A stretch of DNA of 13,018 nt, from positions 1 to 13,018 of the forward strand of contig CAJUJC010000057.1 of assembly GCA_910586805.1 (NCBI GenBank), written 5' to 3'. The stretch comes from an uncultured Erysipelotrichales bacterium. Its GTDB lineage: Bacteria > Bacillota_I > Bacilli_A > Erysipelotrichales > Coprobacillaceae. The notes below the pieces were generated by a model, which saw only the letters and a program-made list of their open reading frames with translations, was not told where the DNA came from and did not search any database. Below, one piece after another: positions 1-6,963 of the stretch (its first letter is position 1; the number at the start of each line of letters is the position of its first letter). The translations under genes and the position numbers were made by a program.

Positions 1-402
1 GAGTGTGATAATTATAATAAATTATTAAAAGATAATCCAATTGATATTCAATTATTAGGTATTGGTTCTAATGGTCATATTGGATTCAATGAACCAGGAA
101 CACCTTTTGATGCAGTTACTCATAAAGTTGATTTAAAACAATCAACAATTGAAGATAATGCAAGATTATTCTTTGATGGAAAAATTGAAGATGTACCAAC
201 TCAAGCTGTAAGTATGGGTATTGCAAATATCATGGAAGCAAAAAAAGTATTACTCATTGCTTGTGGTGAAGGAAAAGCTAACGCTATTAAAGGGATGGTT
301 GAAGATCCTGCAACTACTGAATTACCAGCTAGTGCATTACAAAACCATACAGATACTATTTTGGTTGTTGATGAAGCAGCAGCTAAATTATTAACTAAAT
401 AA
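1..402 (+). CDS. nagB: Glucosamine-6-phosphate deaminase NagB, C-terminal part (5' end outside window)
   Basis: The frame is open from the first base of the window to a TAA at 400-402, giving the last 133 residues of a protein whose family is usually about 240 residues long. NagB converts glucosamine 6-phosphate to fructose 6-phosphate and ammonia in the cytoplasm, the committed step of amino-sugar catabolism. The diagnostic motif LGIGSNGHIGFNEPG lies at fragment residues 19-33. It carries the catalytic His26 and Glu31, equivalent to His143 and Glu148 of the E. coli enzyme; the E. coli Asp141 position is Asn24 here. The conserved tail is also present, with a GEGKANAI block and a PASALQNH block that closes the sugar-phosphate site. 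The gene ends at a bidirectional hairpin shared with the convergent msrC. The promoter and start are not visible. The family assignment is very secure. Confidence 0.96.
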   Translation, partial: ECDNYNKLLKDNPIDIQLLGIGSNGHIGFNEPGTPFDAVTHKVDLKQSTIEDNARLFFDGKIEDVPTQAVSMGIANIMEAKKVLLIACGEGKANAIKGMVEDPATTELPASALQNHTDTILVVDEAAAKLLTK

Positions 403-410
403 CTGAAGAA

Positions 411-437
411 AAAAAGTGGAATAAATTTCCACTTTTT
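411..437. terminator. Bidirectional intrinsic terminator between nagB and msrC
   Basis: An 11-bp perfect stem (411-421 with 427-437, loop of 5) is flanked by an A-run at 409-415 and a T-run at 433-437, so it can terminate in both directions. It lies 8 bases after the nagB stop and overlaps the first bases of the msrC stop codon (436-438, minus strand). Confidence 0.85.
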
Positions 438-882
438 ACATATATTCAACAAGAATTTCAACAACATTTTCTAAAAATTTTTTATCTCTTTGGGTAAAGC
501 GTGTATATGAAGGAGAATCTATATCTAAAACTCCAAATAATTCTTTATCTTTAGTAATGATTGGAATGACAATTTCACTACGACTATTACAATCACAGGC
601 AATGTGTCCATGAAATTGATGAACATCATGGACTACGAAAGTGCGTCTTTGATAAGCAGCACAACCACATACCCCTTTTTCTAAAGGAATACGTACACAA
701 GCAGGCTTTCCCTGAAATGGACCTAATACAAGTTCCTTACCATCAAATATATAAAATCCAACCCAATTAATATCATCAAGTGCTTGATTTAATACAGCTG
801 TTGTATTTGCTAGATTAGCAATTATATTCGATTCATCTTTAATTAAATTATAAATTTGTTCTAGAAAAAGATTATAATTCAT
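436..882 (-). CDS. msrC: Free methionine-(R)-sulfoxide reductase, GAF-domain type
   Basis: This 148-residue cytoplasmic protein is a single GAF domain of the fRMsr family, which reduces free (not protein-bound) L-methionine-R-sulfoxide, normally with thioredoxin as donor. The family blocks are plain: NWVGFY (about 39-44), LVLGPFQGKPAC, GVCG, GHIACD and GVLDIDSP. The three family cysteines (Cys84, Cys94 and Cys118 in E. coli) correspond to Cys62, Cys72 and Cys96. Two extra cysteines, Cys74 and Cys98, sit two residues after the last two. I place the start at the ATG at 880-882 because AGAGGTG (minus strand, 889-895) lies 6 bases before it. A longer reading from GTG at 891 would use the ribosome binding site itself as the start. 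The gene is convergent with nagB and divergent from the dGTPase gene. A TGGTATACT extended -10 on the minus strand (901-909) is the best promoter candidate. Confidence 0.95.
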   Translation of the reverse strand: MNYNLFLEQIYNLIKDESNIIANLANTTAVLNQALDDINWVGFYIFDGKELVLGPFQGKPACVRIPLEKGVCGCAAYQRRTFVVHDVHQFHGHIACDCNSRSEIVIPIITKDKELFGVLDIDSPSYTRFTQRDKKFLENVVEILVEYM

Positions 883-888
883 TGCTTT

Positions 889-923
889 CACCTCTTTTTT
901 AGTATACCATACTTTTAGAGGTG
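889..923. promoter_or_regulatory. Palindromic intergenic region holding divergent ribosome binding sites of msrC and the dGTPase gene
   Basis: The 35-bp stretch is an imperfect inverted repeat. CACCTCT and AGAGGTG form the outer arms and are the two divergent Shine-Dalgarno sequences; AGTAT/ATACT form the inner arms around a 3-base centre. The minus strand reads TGGTATACT (901-909), an extended -10 for msrC, which would leave a leader of only about a dozen bases. On the plus strand the nearest consensus -10 is TATAAT at 873-878, inside the msrC reading frame, with no good -35. The ribosome binding site roles are secure; the promoter assignments are tentative. Confidence 0.5.
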
Positions 924-927
924 ATGT

Positions 928-2160
928 ATGATGAAAAATAAAAAAATGGAAAAAGTTGCAATGAATGAAAACAATCCAAATTATTCATTAGCAATTTCAA
1001 GAAAACAAGATATTTATCAAAGACAAAATGATTTAAGAACTCCATTTGGTAGAGATTATACACGTATTTTATTTTCGGAGGCATATCGTCGTTTGAAACA
1101 CAAAACACAAGTCTTTTTTGCTCCTGAAAACGATCATATTTGTACACGTGTAGAACATATTAATCTTGTTGAATCTATTTCTCATACAATCGCTCATGAA
1201 TTAGGGTTGAATACTGAATTGACTAAAGCTATAGCTATTGGGCATGATTTAGGTCACGCTCCTTTTGGTCATGGTGGAGAAACTATCTTAACAACAATTG
1301 CAAAAAAACATGGATTAAAAAAGTTTTGGCATGAAAAAAATAGTTTGCATTTTGTAGATCATATTGAATTATTAGAGGATGATGAATATAATTACCATAA
1401 TCTTAATTTAACTTATGCTATTCGTGATGGAATTATTGCACATTGTGGAGAGGTCAATCAAAAATATATTCAACCAAGACAAGAAATTGTTGATCTTGAT
1501 ATATATCAATATGCAGGGCAGTATAATCCATGGACTTATGAAGGATGTGTTGTGAAGATGGCTGATAAAATTGCTTATCTAGCAAGAGATATAGAAGATG
1601 CTTTAAGACTTCATATTTTATCACGTGAAGATATTTTATGTTTAAAGGAAGAACTCAATGGTATTTGTAGTCATCCATTGAATGGTGTTAATAATGGATC
1701 TATTGTTAATTATTTCATTTATGATGTTATTGAAAATTCAAGCATTGAAAAAGGAATTGGTTTATCAGATGAAGCATTAAGTGTCATGAAGACAATAATG
1801 TCTTATAATTATAAACATATTTATTTAATCGATAAGGCAAAGATTCATAATCGATATGTAGAACTTATTCTTAATTCTATTTTTGATTTCTTATATCAAT
1901 ATAAAAATGATGAATATATTATAGATTCTTTACAAGCCCAATATCAACATTATCCTAAACTTATATCAACATATATAGAGTGGTTAGAAAGGTATGCCTT
2001 ATTAAAGAATTATCAAAGAAAAAAAGAATATAAAAATAAAATTGTTTATGATTTTACTCAAGATTCTTTATCTTTAGAAAAAAGTATTTTAGATTATTTA
2101 TCAGGAATGAGTGATCAGTTTATTATTCAAGTTTTTAATGAATTAACGACTTTTAATTAA
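928..2160 (+). CDS. dgt: dGTPase-like HD-domain deoxynucleoside triphosphate triphosphohydrolase
   Basis: The 410-residue protein belongs to the dGTP triphosphohydrolase-like HD family, which cleaves dNTPs to deoxynucleoside plus tripolyphosphate and trims cytoplasmic dNTP pools. The family signature RDYTRILFSEAYRRLKHKTQVF begins near residue 42. The metal-binding HD set is His77 (in TRVEH), His106-Asp107 (in GHDLGHAPFGH) and Asp213 (in MADKIAYLARDIEDA). The length fits the Firmicute branch rather than the longer E. coli Dgt, so substrate preference, and hence the symbol, is less sure than the family. Two adjacent ATGs (928 and 931) follow AGAGGTGA at 917-924. The second has the more usual spacing of 6, so the true start may be one codon later. 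The gene is divergent from msrC. No terminator is visible in the 62 bases before metA. Confidence 0.92.
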   Translation: MMKNKKMEKVAMNENNPNYSLAISRKQDIYQRQNDLRTPFGRDYTRILFSEAYRRLKHKTQVFFAPENDHICTRVEHINLVESISHTIAHELGLNTELTKAIAIGHDLGHAPFGHGGETILTTIAKKHGLKKFWHEKNSLHFVDHIELLEDDEYNYHNLNLTYAIRDGIIAHCGEVNQKYIQPRQEIVDLDIYQYAGQYNPWTYEGCVVKMADKIAYLARDIEDALRLHILSREDILCLKEELNGICSHPLNGVNNGSIVNYFIYDVIENSSIEKGIGLSDEALSVMKTIMSYNYKHIYLIDKAKIHNRYVELILNSIFDFLYQYKNDEYIIDSLQAQYQHYPKLISTYIEWLERYALLKNYQRKKEYKNKIVYDFTQDSLSLEKSILDYLSGMSDQFIIQVFNELTTFN

Positions 2161-2163
2161 AAT

Positions 2164-2192
2164 ATGACTACACGTTGAAAATAAAATATGAT
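2164..2192 (+). promoter_or_regulatory. Candidate promoter of metA
   Basis: ATGACT (2164-2169, 4 of 6 to the -35 consensus) and TATGAT (2187-2192, 5 of 6 to the -10 consensus) are 17 bases apart. The implied leader is about 24 bases, too short for a SAM riboswitch or T-box, and none is visible upstream. Confidence 0.35.
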
Positions 2193-2222
2193 AGAATAAA
2201 TGATTGAAACGAGGTGAAGTTT

Positions 2223-3155
2223 ATGCCAATTAAAATACCTGACAATTTACCTGCAACTAAGATATTGAGAGAAGAAAATATTTTTATTATGGATGAAACT
2301 CGAGCAACAACGCAAAGAATCAGACCATTAAAATTATTGATTTTAAATATAATGCCTACAAAAGTTGTGACAGAAACACAATTATTAAGAATGTTATCTA
2401 ATTCACCTTTACAAATGGAAGTGGATTGGATACATATGGCAAGTCATGAGTCTAAAAATGTTTCTAAAGAGCATTTGTTGGCTTTTTATAAAACTTTTGA
2501 TGAGGTTAAAGATAATAAGTATGATGGTTTGATTATTACAGGGGCTCCTGTTGAAAAGTTAAAGTTTGAGGATGTTGATTATTGGAAAGAATTAACTGCT
2601 TTGTTGGAATGGTCAAAGACTCATGTATTTAGTAGTTTTTTTATATGTTGGGCAGCACAGGCTTCTTTACATTATTTTTATGGAGTTTCTAAGCAATTAC
2701 TAGATCATAAACTAACAGGTGTTTATTTACATCGAACAAATGTAGATAAAATGAAAAGAAAGATTTTAAGGGGATTTGATTATCAGTTTTATGCTCCTCA
2801 TTCTAGATATACAACAGTATCAAAAGAAGATATAGAAAAGATTAATGAATTAGACATATTAGCTGAATCTGATGAAGCAGGTGTGTATATTGTTGCCACA
2901 AAAGATGGTTCAAGATTTTTTGTGACAGGACATCCTGAATATGATCCTGATACATTAGATAAAGAGTATCGTAGAGATTTAGCAAATCCTGATATTGTAA
3001 GCGAAATGCCTAAGAATTATTATTTAAATGATGATATTAATCAGGAAATTCAAGTGAAATGGCGTTCTCATGCATATCTTATTTTTGCTAATTGGCTTAA
3101 TTATTATGTATATCAAGAAACACCATATGACTTAGATGAATTGAAGGAAAGGTAG
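2223..3155 (+). CDS. metA: Homoserine O-acetyltransferase (MetA/HTS family)
   Basis: The 310-residue enzyme activates homoserine at its hydroxyl group in the first dedicated step of methionine synthesis. The N-terminus MPIKIPDNLPA matches the family start, and the ATG at 2223 lies 6 bases after GAGGTG (2211-2216), so a GTG at 2214 is rejected. With this start the known positions line up: nucleophile Cys142 in FFICWAAQA, and His237 and Glu239 in TGHPEYD. Residue 111, in TGAPVEKL, is Glu. In this family Glu111 marks acetyl-CoA users and Gly111 marks succinyl-CoA users, so despite the usual 'succinyltransferase' label the product should be O-acetylhomoserine. The TAG stop forms the loop of the terminator hairpin. 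The gene appears monocistronic. Confidence 0.96.
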   Translation: MPIKIPDNLPATKILREENIFIMDETRATTQRIRPLKLLILNIMPTKVVTETQLLRMLSNSPLQMEVDWIHMASHESKNVSKEHLLAFYKTFDEVKDNKYDGLIITGAPVEKLKFEDVDYWKELTALLEWSKTHVFSSFFICWAAQASLHYFYGVSKQLLDHKLTGVYLHRTNVDKMKRKILRGFDYQFYAPHSRYTTVSKEDIEKINELDILAESDEAGVYIVATKDGSRFFVTGHPEYDPDTLDKEYRRDLANPDIVSEMPKNYYLNDDINQEIQVKWRSHAYLIFANWLNYYVYQETPYDLDELKER

Positions 3156-3173
3156 CCTTTCCTTTTTCTTTTT
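3144..3173 (+). terminator. Intrinsic terminator of metA
   Basis: A 9-bp perfect stem (3144-3152 with 3156-3164) closes on a three-base loop that is the metA stop codon TAG, followed by a T-rich tail to 3173. Confidence 0.9.
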
Positions 3174-3198
3174 GTCATATATTTCCAATCAATATTAT

Positions 3199-3227
3199 TT
3201 GAAAAACGTTGAATTTTGTAGTATAAT
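3199..3227 (+). promoter_or_regulatory. Sigma-A promoter of the glucosaminidase/surface-protein operon
   Basis: TTGAAA (3199-3204) and a perfect TATAAT (3222-3227) are separated by exactly 17 bases. Transcription would begin near 3234, just ahead of GGGAGGT (3248-3254) and the ATG at 3260. This is one of the clearest promoters in the window. Confidence 0.8.
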
Positions 3228-3259
3228 TTTTTGCGTATATGGAATATGGGAGGTAGACT

Positions 3260-5119
3260 ATGGGAAAGAAAAGTTTAATATCTATTATTTCTTTATGTGT
3301 ATTGATGTCAGTATTGACAGTTTTTAATATAAGTGGTGTGTCAGCTGAGGATGAAAAATATAGTAATGGTCCTGAAGTTACAGATTATTTTACAGTTATT
3401 GATGAAAATGGTGAACCACAAATCATTTATTTTGATGATATAGAAGATAACGAAGAGGATGTTGAAAAACTAACAAAAGAATATAAACTTATTGTGCAAA
3501 AGGATGATGAGAGAGAGGTTGTTGAAACTTTTGAAACTTTAGAAGAAGCAAAACAAGCTCAAAAGGAAGTAGAAAGTATTCAATCATTTTCTCGTACACG
3601 TTCAGTTGAACAACCAGAATATTTAATAGAAGAAAAAGAAAAAACAATTACATATGGTGTTGCATATATTGCAGCAACTTCAAAGGGAAAATCATATGTA
3701 ACATATAACAATCTTTCTAATCCTGGTTATGATGGTTATACAACAGGAAGTTATGCCAAAGATGCTGCTTATATAGAAACAACATCAAGTGGCAAAATTA
3801 AAGCTATGCAATCAGGTGTTATCATGGAACTTAATAAGGATGATGTAACAATCGTAGATTATAAAGATGCAAATATTTCATATTATATTGTTCAAAATGG
3901 ATATTTATATCATAAATTCTATTATGGTACAAGTGGGAAATATAATACATATCGAGTTGGTTATAAATTATCTTATTTGAATGAAAATGTAAAATATTAT
4001 AGTTATGATGGTCATTATTTTTATAAAGATTATCCAACAATGATTAAGGATTATCAAGATGACGTAAGAACTCATTCAGTAAATCCAAAGAGTCCATATT
4101 ATAATTATTATCAATATCTTTCACATAGAACTCAAACAACTTTAAAAGCTACTGATCTTGATTCTATTGTTAATGATAAAGTAGGAACAAGTAATTCTAA
4201 AATGAAAAATTTAGGAAAAAGTTTTATAAGTCATCAAAATACATATGGTGTAAATGCTCTTTTGATGTTTGGAGTTGCTGGTAATGAAAGTGCTTGGGGA
4301 AAAAGTTCAATTGCTAACAATAAAAATAATTTGTTTGGACATGGAGCTGTTGATAGCAATCCTTATTATGGAGCAAATGGATATGAAAGTCCTGCAGATA
4401 GTATTAAATATCATGCTGAAAAATTTATTTCAACAGGGTATTTAGATAATGAAGATTGGAGGTATAATGGGGGACATCTAGGAGATAAAGTTTCAGGTGT
4501 CAATGTTCGTTATGCTTCAGATCCTTATTGGGGAGAAAAAGCAGCAAGTGTAAACTATTATTATGATATTGATATAGAAGAAGATTATGGACGTTACACA
4601 ATAGGAATCATTAATGGTGTGCAAAAAAATTATAAAATGTATAAAGAACCTTCTCTTACAGCTTCAGTAACACATGTTTTAGGTGCTAAAAATGATAGAG
4701 GGGTTACGAGTCCAAGAACATATAATTTACCAGTTGTTATTTTAGATACAGTTACTGACTCATCAGGTAATCAATGGTATAAAATTCAATCAGATACTGC
4801 ATTAAATAGTAATAGAACAGATACTAAATATAATAATCAGTATGATTTTGAAAGAGATTATTTATATATTCCTGTAACAGGAGTTATAATTGTTAGTAAA
4901 GGTGAAGTGAATGTACCTACATATTTAACTGGTGATGTTAATGGAGATGGAAAAGTTTCATCTTTAGATTATATTCAAATTAAAAACCATATTATGAATT
5001 CTAAAATATTATCTGGTGCTTCATTGTTAAGAGCAGACGTTAATGGAGATGGAAAAGTTTCATCTTTGGATTATATAAAAATTAAAAATCATATTATGGG
5101 TACTAATAAATTATTTTAG
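3260..5119 (+). CDS. Secreted SH3/glucosaminidase-domain cell-wall hydrolase with C-terminal dockerin
   Basis: This 619-residue exported protein starts with a signal peptide (about 1-29: Lys-Lys, hydrophobic core, cleavage near VSA). An acidic segment (30-110) and an uncharacterised region rich in Tyr (about 125-295) follow. The glucosaminidase (LYZ2/GH73-like) domain spans about 295-435, with NALLMFGVAGNESAWGKS and NNLFGH; Glu343 is the probable catalytic acid. The family cuts the N-acetylglucosaminyl bond of peptidoglycan. An SH3-like region (about 445-545) precedes a type I dockerin pair at 558-579 and 592-613. Both loops read DVNGDGKVSSLD and retain the calcium ligands (Asp559, Asn561, Asp563 and Asp570; Asp593, Asn595, Asp597 and Asp604). 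The start follows GGGAGGT by 5 bases. It is first in an operon with the surface protein 12 bases downstream. The hydrolase assignment is firm; the docking partner is unknown. Confidence 0.9.
   Translation: MGKKSLISIISLCVLMSVLTVFNISGVSAEDEKYSNGPEVTDYFTVIDENGEPQIIYFDDIEDNEEDVEKLTKEYKLIVQKDDEREVVETFETLEEAKQAQKEVESIQSFSRTRSVEQPEYLIEEKEKTITYGVAYIAATSKGKSYVTYNNLSNPGYDGYTTGSYAKDAAYIETTSSGKIKAMQSGVIMELNKDDVTIVDYKDANISYYIVQNGYLYHKFYYGTSGKYNTYRVGYKLSYLNENVKYYSYDGHYFYKDYPTMIKDYQDDVRTHSVNPKSPYYNYYQYLSHRTQTTLKATDLDSIVNDKVGTSNSKMKNLGKSFISHQNTYGVNALLMFGVAGNESAWGKSSIANNKNNLFGHGAVDSNPYYGANGYESPADSIKYHAEKFISTGYLDNEDWRYNGGHLGDKVSGVNVRYASDPYWGEKAASVNYYYDIDIEEDYGRYTIGIINGVQKNYKMYKEPSLTASVTHVLGAKNDRGVTSPRTYNLPVVILDTVTDSSGNQWYKIQSDTALNSNRTDTKYNNQYDFERDYLYIPVTGVIIVSKGEVNVPTYLTGDVNGDGKVSSLDYIQIKNHIMNSKILSGASLLRADVNGDGKVSSLDYIKIKNHIMGTNKLF
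4931..5099 (+). repeat. Direct repeat encoding the two dockerin segments
   Basis: Two 67-base copies (4931-4997 and 5033-5099), offset by 102 bases, encode the two calcium-binding dockerin repeats. They differ at few positions and share an uninterrupted identical run of 29 bases from GTTAATGGAGATGG to CATCTTT. Synonymous positions are largely conserved, so recent duplication or gene conversion is likely. Confidence 0.85.
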
Positions 5120-5131
5120 AGGAGTTTGTAT

Positions 5132-6502
5132 ATGAAATTAAATAAAATTATAAAATTATTAATAGTTCCTTTATTAATGTTAAATTTAATGTTTTCCAAT
5201 AAAGTGGATATATCAGCTGCTTCATTTTCAGTAAGCAAAAGTACATCTAGTGTAAAAGCTGGTGGAACTTTCAATGTTAATATTAAAGCTTCAGGAGAAG
5301 GAAAGTTTAATATTTCTGTTTCAAATGGAAGTACTAGTACCAAATCTCTTTGGGTTACAGGGAGTGCTTCAGTATCAGTGAAAGCAGGACAATCTGGAAC
5401 AACAACTGTCACAGTTACTGCTGTTGATGCAACTGGGTATGATGAAACTCCAATTACAGGAAGTAAGAGTGTGTCAGTTTCTATTCAAAAACCAACTTCA
5501 TCAAATAACAATAAGCCTTCATCAAGTAATAAGCCCTCATCAAACAATAAACCTTCATCAAGCAATAAACCCTCAAATACAGATACACAAAATCCTGTTG
5601 TAGATACACGTTCAAAGGATAATAATTTATCTTCATTATCTGTTTCTCAAGGGCAATTATCACCAACATTTAGTGCAAGTGAAACATCTTATAAAGTTGA
5701 ATTGACTAGTGATATTAAAGAAATCAATGTTAGTGCAAAAGCAAAGGATTCAAAATCTAAGGTTTCAGGGACAGGAAAACATGAACTTAAAATAGGTGAA
5801 AATAATATTACTGTAAGTGTTGTTGCTGAAAATGGTTCTAAGAAGACATATACAATTAGTGTGATTGTTATTGAAAAACCTGAAGTATTTATAAAAATGG
5901 GTGAACAAAATTTAGGTGTTTTAAATGATTACTCAAAAGTAGATACTCCCAAAGGTTATGAAAAAACAAGTATTAAGATAGAGGATAAAGAAGTAATTGC
6001 TCTCAAAAATGAAGTGAATGGACTAACTCTTTTATACATGCAAGATGAAAATAACAAAAATAGTTTTTATGTGTATGATAATGGAAGTGTTTATCTATAT
6101 CAAACTGTTTCTATTTATGGAAATCAATATATTATTGTGAAGAGTCCTGATAATTTGATGGAAATATCTCAGATGGAACAAGTTAAAGTGAAGATTGGTG
6201 AAATAGAATTAGATGGATGGAAATATAAAGAAGAAGAGTTAACTAATTACAGCATTGTTTATTTAATGAATAGTGAAGGTAAAGCTCATCTTTATTCTTA
6301 TGAATCTACTGAAGGCACTTTACAATTATATACACCAGTAGTTACCAATGATGATTCATTAAATACAATGACATATGTATTTATGGGTACAACTGGAGTA
6401 TTTGCTATGACTTCTATTGTTGGGTTTGTTATGTATTTTAGATTTAAAAAGAAATCTATTTCAGCAATTAAAGATTATTATGAAAGAAAAAATCAAGGTT
6501 AA
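5132..6502 (+). CDS. Membrane-anchored surface protein with Ig-like and cadherin-like domains
   Basis: The 456-residue protein has a signal peptide (about 1-29, ending ISA-AS). An Ig/cohesin-like beta-rich domain (31-118) leads to a Ser/Asn/Lys/Pro linker (119-160, KPSSSN repeats). A cadherin-like beta-sandwich domain (about 161-247, starting NNLSSLSVSQGQLSPTFS) follows, then a duplicated module (about 251-405), a transmembrane helix (about 413-436) and a basic 20-residue tail. This topology puts almost everything outside the cell. The start is the ATG at 5132, 7 bases after AGAGGAG (5118-5124), which overlaps the stop of the preceding gene and suggests translational coupling; a TTG at 5126 is too close. 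Similar beta-sandwich plus membrane-anchor layouts occur in gut Firmicutes. No enzymatic motif is visible. From its position it may hold or organise the dockerin-bearing hydrolase, which is inference. Confidence 0.85.
   Translation: MKLNKIIKLLIVPLLMLNLMFSNKVDISAASFSVSKSTSSVKAGGTFNVNIKASGEGKFNISVSNGSTSTKSLWVTGSASVSVKAGQSGTTTVTVTAVDATGYDETPITGSKSVSVSIQKPTSSNNNKPSSSNKPSSNNKPSSSNKPSNTDTQNPVVDTRSKDNNLSSLSVSQGQLSPTFSASETSYKVELTSDIKEINVSAKAKDSKSKVSGTGKHELKIGENNITVSVVAENGSKKTYTISVIVIEKPEVFIKMGEQNLGVLNDYSKVDTPKGYEKTSIKIEDKEVIALKNEVNGLTLLYMQDENNKNSFYVYDNGSVYLYQTVSIYGNQYIIVKSPDNLMEISQMEQVKVKIGEIELDGWKYKEEELTNYSIVYLMNSEGKAHLYSYESTEGTLQLYTPVVTNDDSLNTMTYVFMGTTGVFAMTSIVGFVMYFRFKKKSISAIKDYYERKNQG
5513..5578 (+). 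repeat. 18-bp tandem repeat encoding the KPSSSN linker
   Basis: Three full 18-base units and one partial unit, beginning AAGCCTTCATCA or close variants, encode KPSSSN, KPSSNN, KPSSSN and KPSN. The units differ at a few synonymous and Ser/Asn positions. This is a low-complexity linker that could vary in copy number without a frameshift. Confidence 0.8.
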
Positions 6503-6514
6503 TCCTTGATTTTT
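6488..6514. terminator. Bidirectional terminator between the surface-protein gene and the NUDIX gene
   Basis: An 11-bp perfect stem (6488-6498 with 6504-6514) encloses a 5-base loop. The plus-strand stop (TAA, 6500-6502) falls in the loop and the minus-strand stop (6513-6515) overlaps the other arm. A-rich and T-rich flanks suit termination in both directions. Confidence 0.88.
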
Positions 6515-6935
6515 AATCTTTTAAATGCAATGTTTCATATTCTTTTAAAGTTGTGATAATATCATTGTATATTTTTTTATCAACATAATCTAATAACTCG
6601 TTTGAATTCACAAATTTGTATTCAGTATGTTCATGTGATATTTGAACATGATTATTGGTAGGTACACATAAAAATCCAATCCCTACTGTTTGATAGTTTG
6701 GTCTTATGGCTGTAAATGTATATACAGGTTTAAGTATTTTTATATCTAATCCAGTTTCTTCTTTTAATTCTCTAATCAATGCTTCATGAGGTGTTTCACC
6801 ATACTCAAGACCACCTCCTGGTAATTCCCAATATCCTAGCCCATCACTAGATGGTCTCGTTCTTTTAAGTATTAAAACTTGATGACGATAGATGACAATT
6901 CCTTTCACTGTAATATGAAATTTTACATTATCCAT
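6513..6935 (-). CDS. NUDIX hydrolase
   Basis: The 140-residue cytoplasmic protein carries a complete Nudix box, G-x5-E-x7-REUxEExGU. It starts at Gly41, continues through Glu47 and runs Arg55-Glu56-Leu-Lys-Glu59-Glu60-Thr-Gly62-Leu63. Family members hydrolyse nucleoside diphosphates linked to another group, with Mg2+ held by the box glutamates. The short YWELPGGGLEYGE lead-in resembles MutT-like and ADP-ribose-type members, but the substrate cannot be read from the sequence. I start it at the ATG at 6933-6935, which has AAGGAG (6945-6950) 9 bases upstream. A longer reading from 6968 has no ribosome binding site and would begin inside the likely -10. It is divergent from pepV and convergent with the surface-protein gene. 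Confidence 0.93.
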   Translation of the reverse strand: MDNVKFHITVKGIVIYRHQVLILKRTRPSSDGLGYWELPGGGLEYGETPHEALIRELKEETGLDIKILKPVYTFTAIRPNYQTVGIGFLCVPTNNHVQISHEHTEYKFVNSNELLDYVDKKIYNDIITTLKEYETLHLKD

Positions 6936-6963
6936 ATAATCACGCTCCTTTTCATTATTTATT

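Noticed and set aside
201..467. Minus-strand open frame across the nagB 3' end
   Set aside because: It runs through the terminator and opposite conserved nagB codons, with no start signal.
899..1147. Open frame on the minus strand opposite the dGTPase gene
   Set aside because: It lies antisense to a strongly conserved HD-domain gene, lacks a ribosome binding site and has the biased composition of a shadow frame. The same reasoning removes the antisense frames at 3831-4040, 5116-5412, 5481-5669, 7147-7365, 9026-9615 and 12634-12831.
3199..3213. Possible catabolite (cre-like) site around AAAACGTTG near the operon promoter
   Set aside because: The CG centre is present but the flanking positions do not fit the cre consensus in register.
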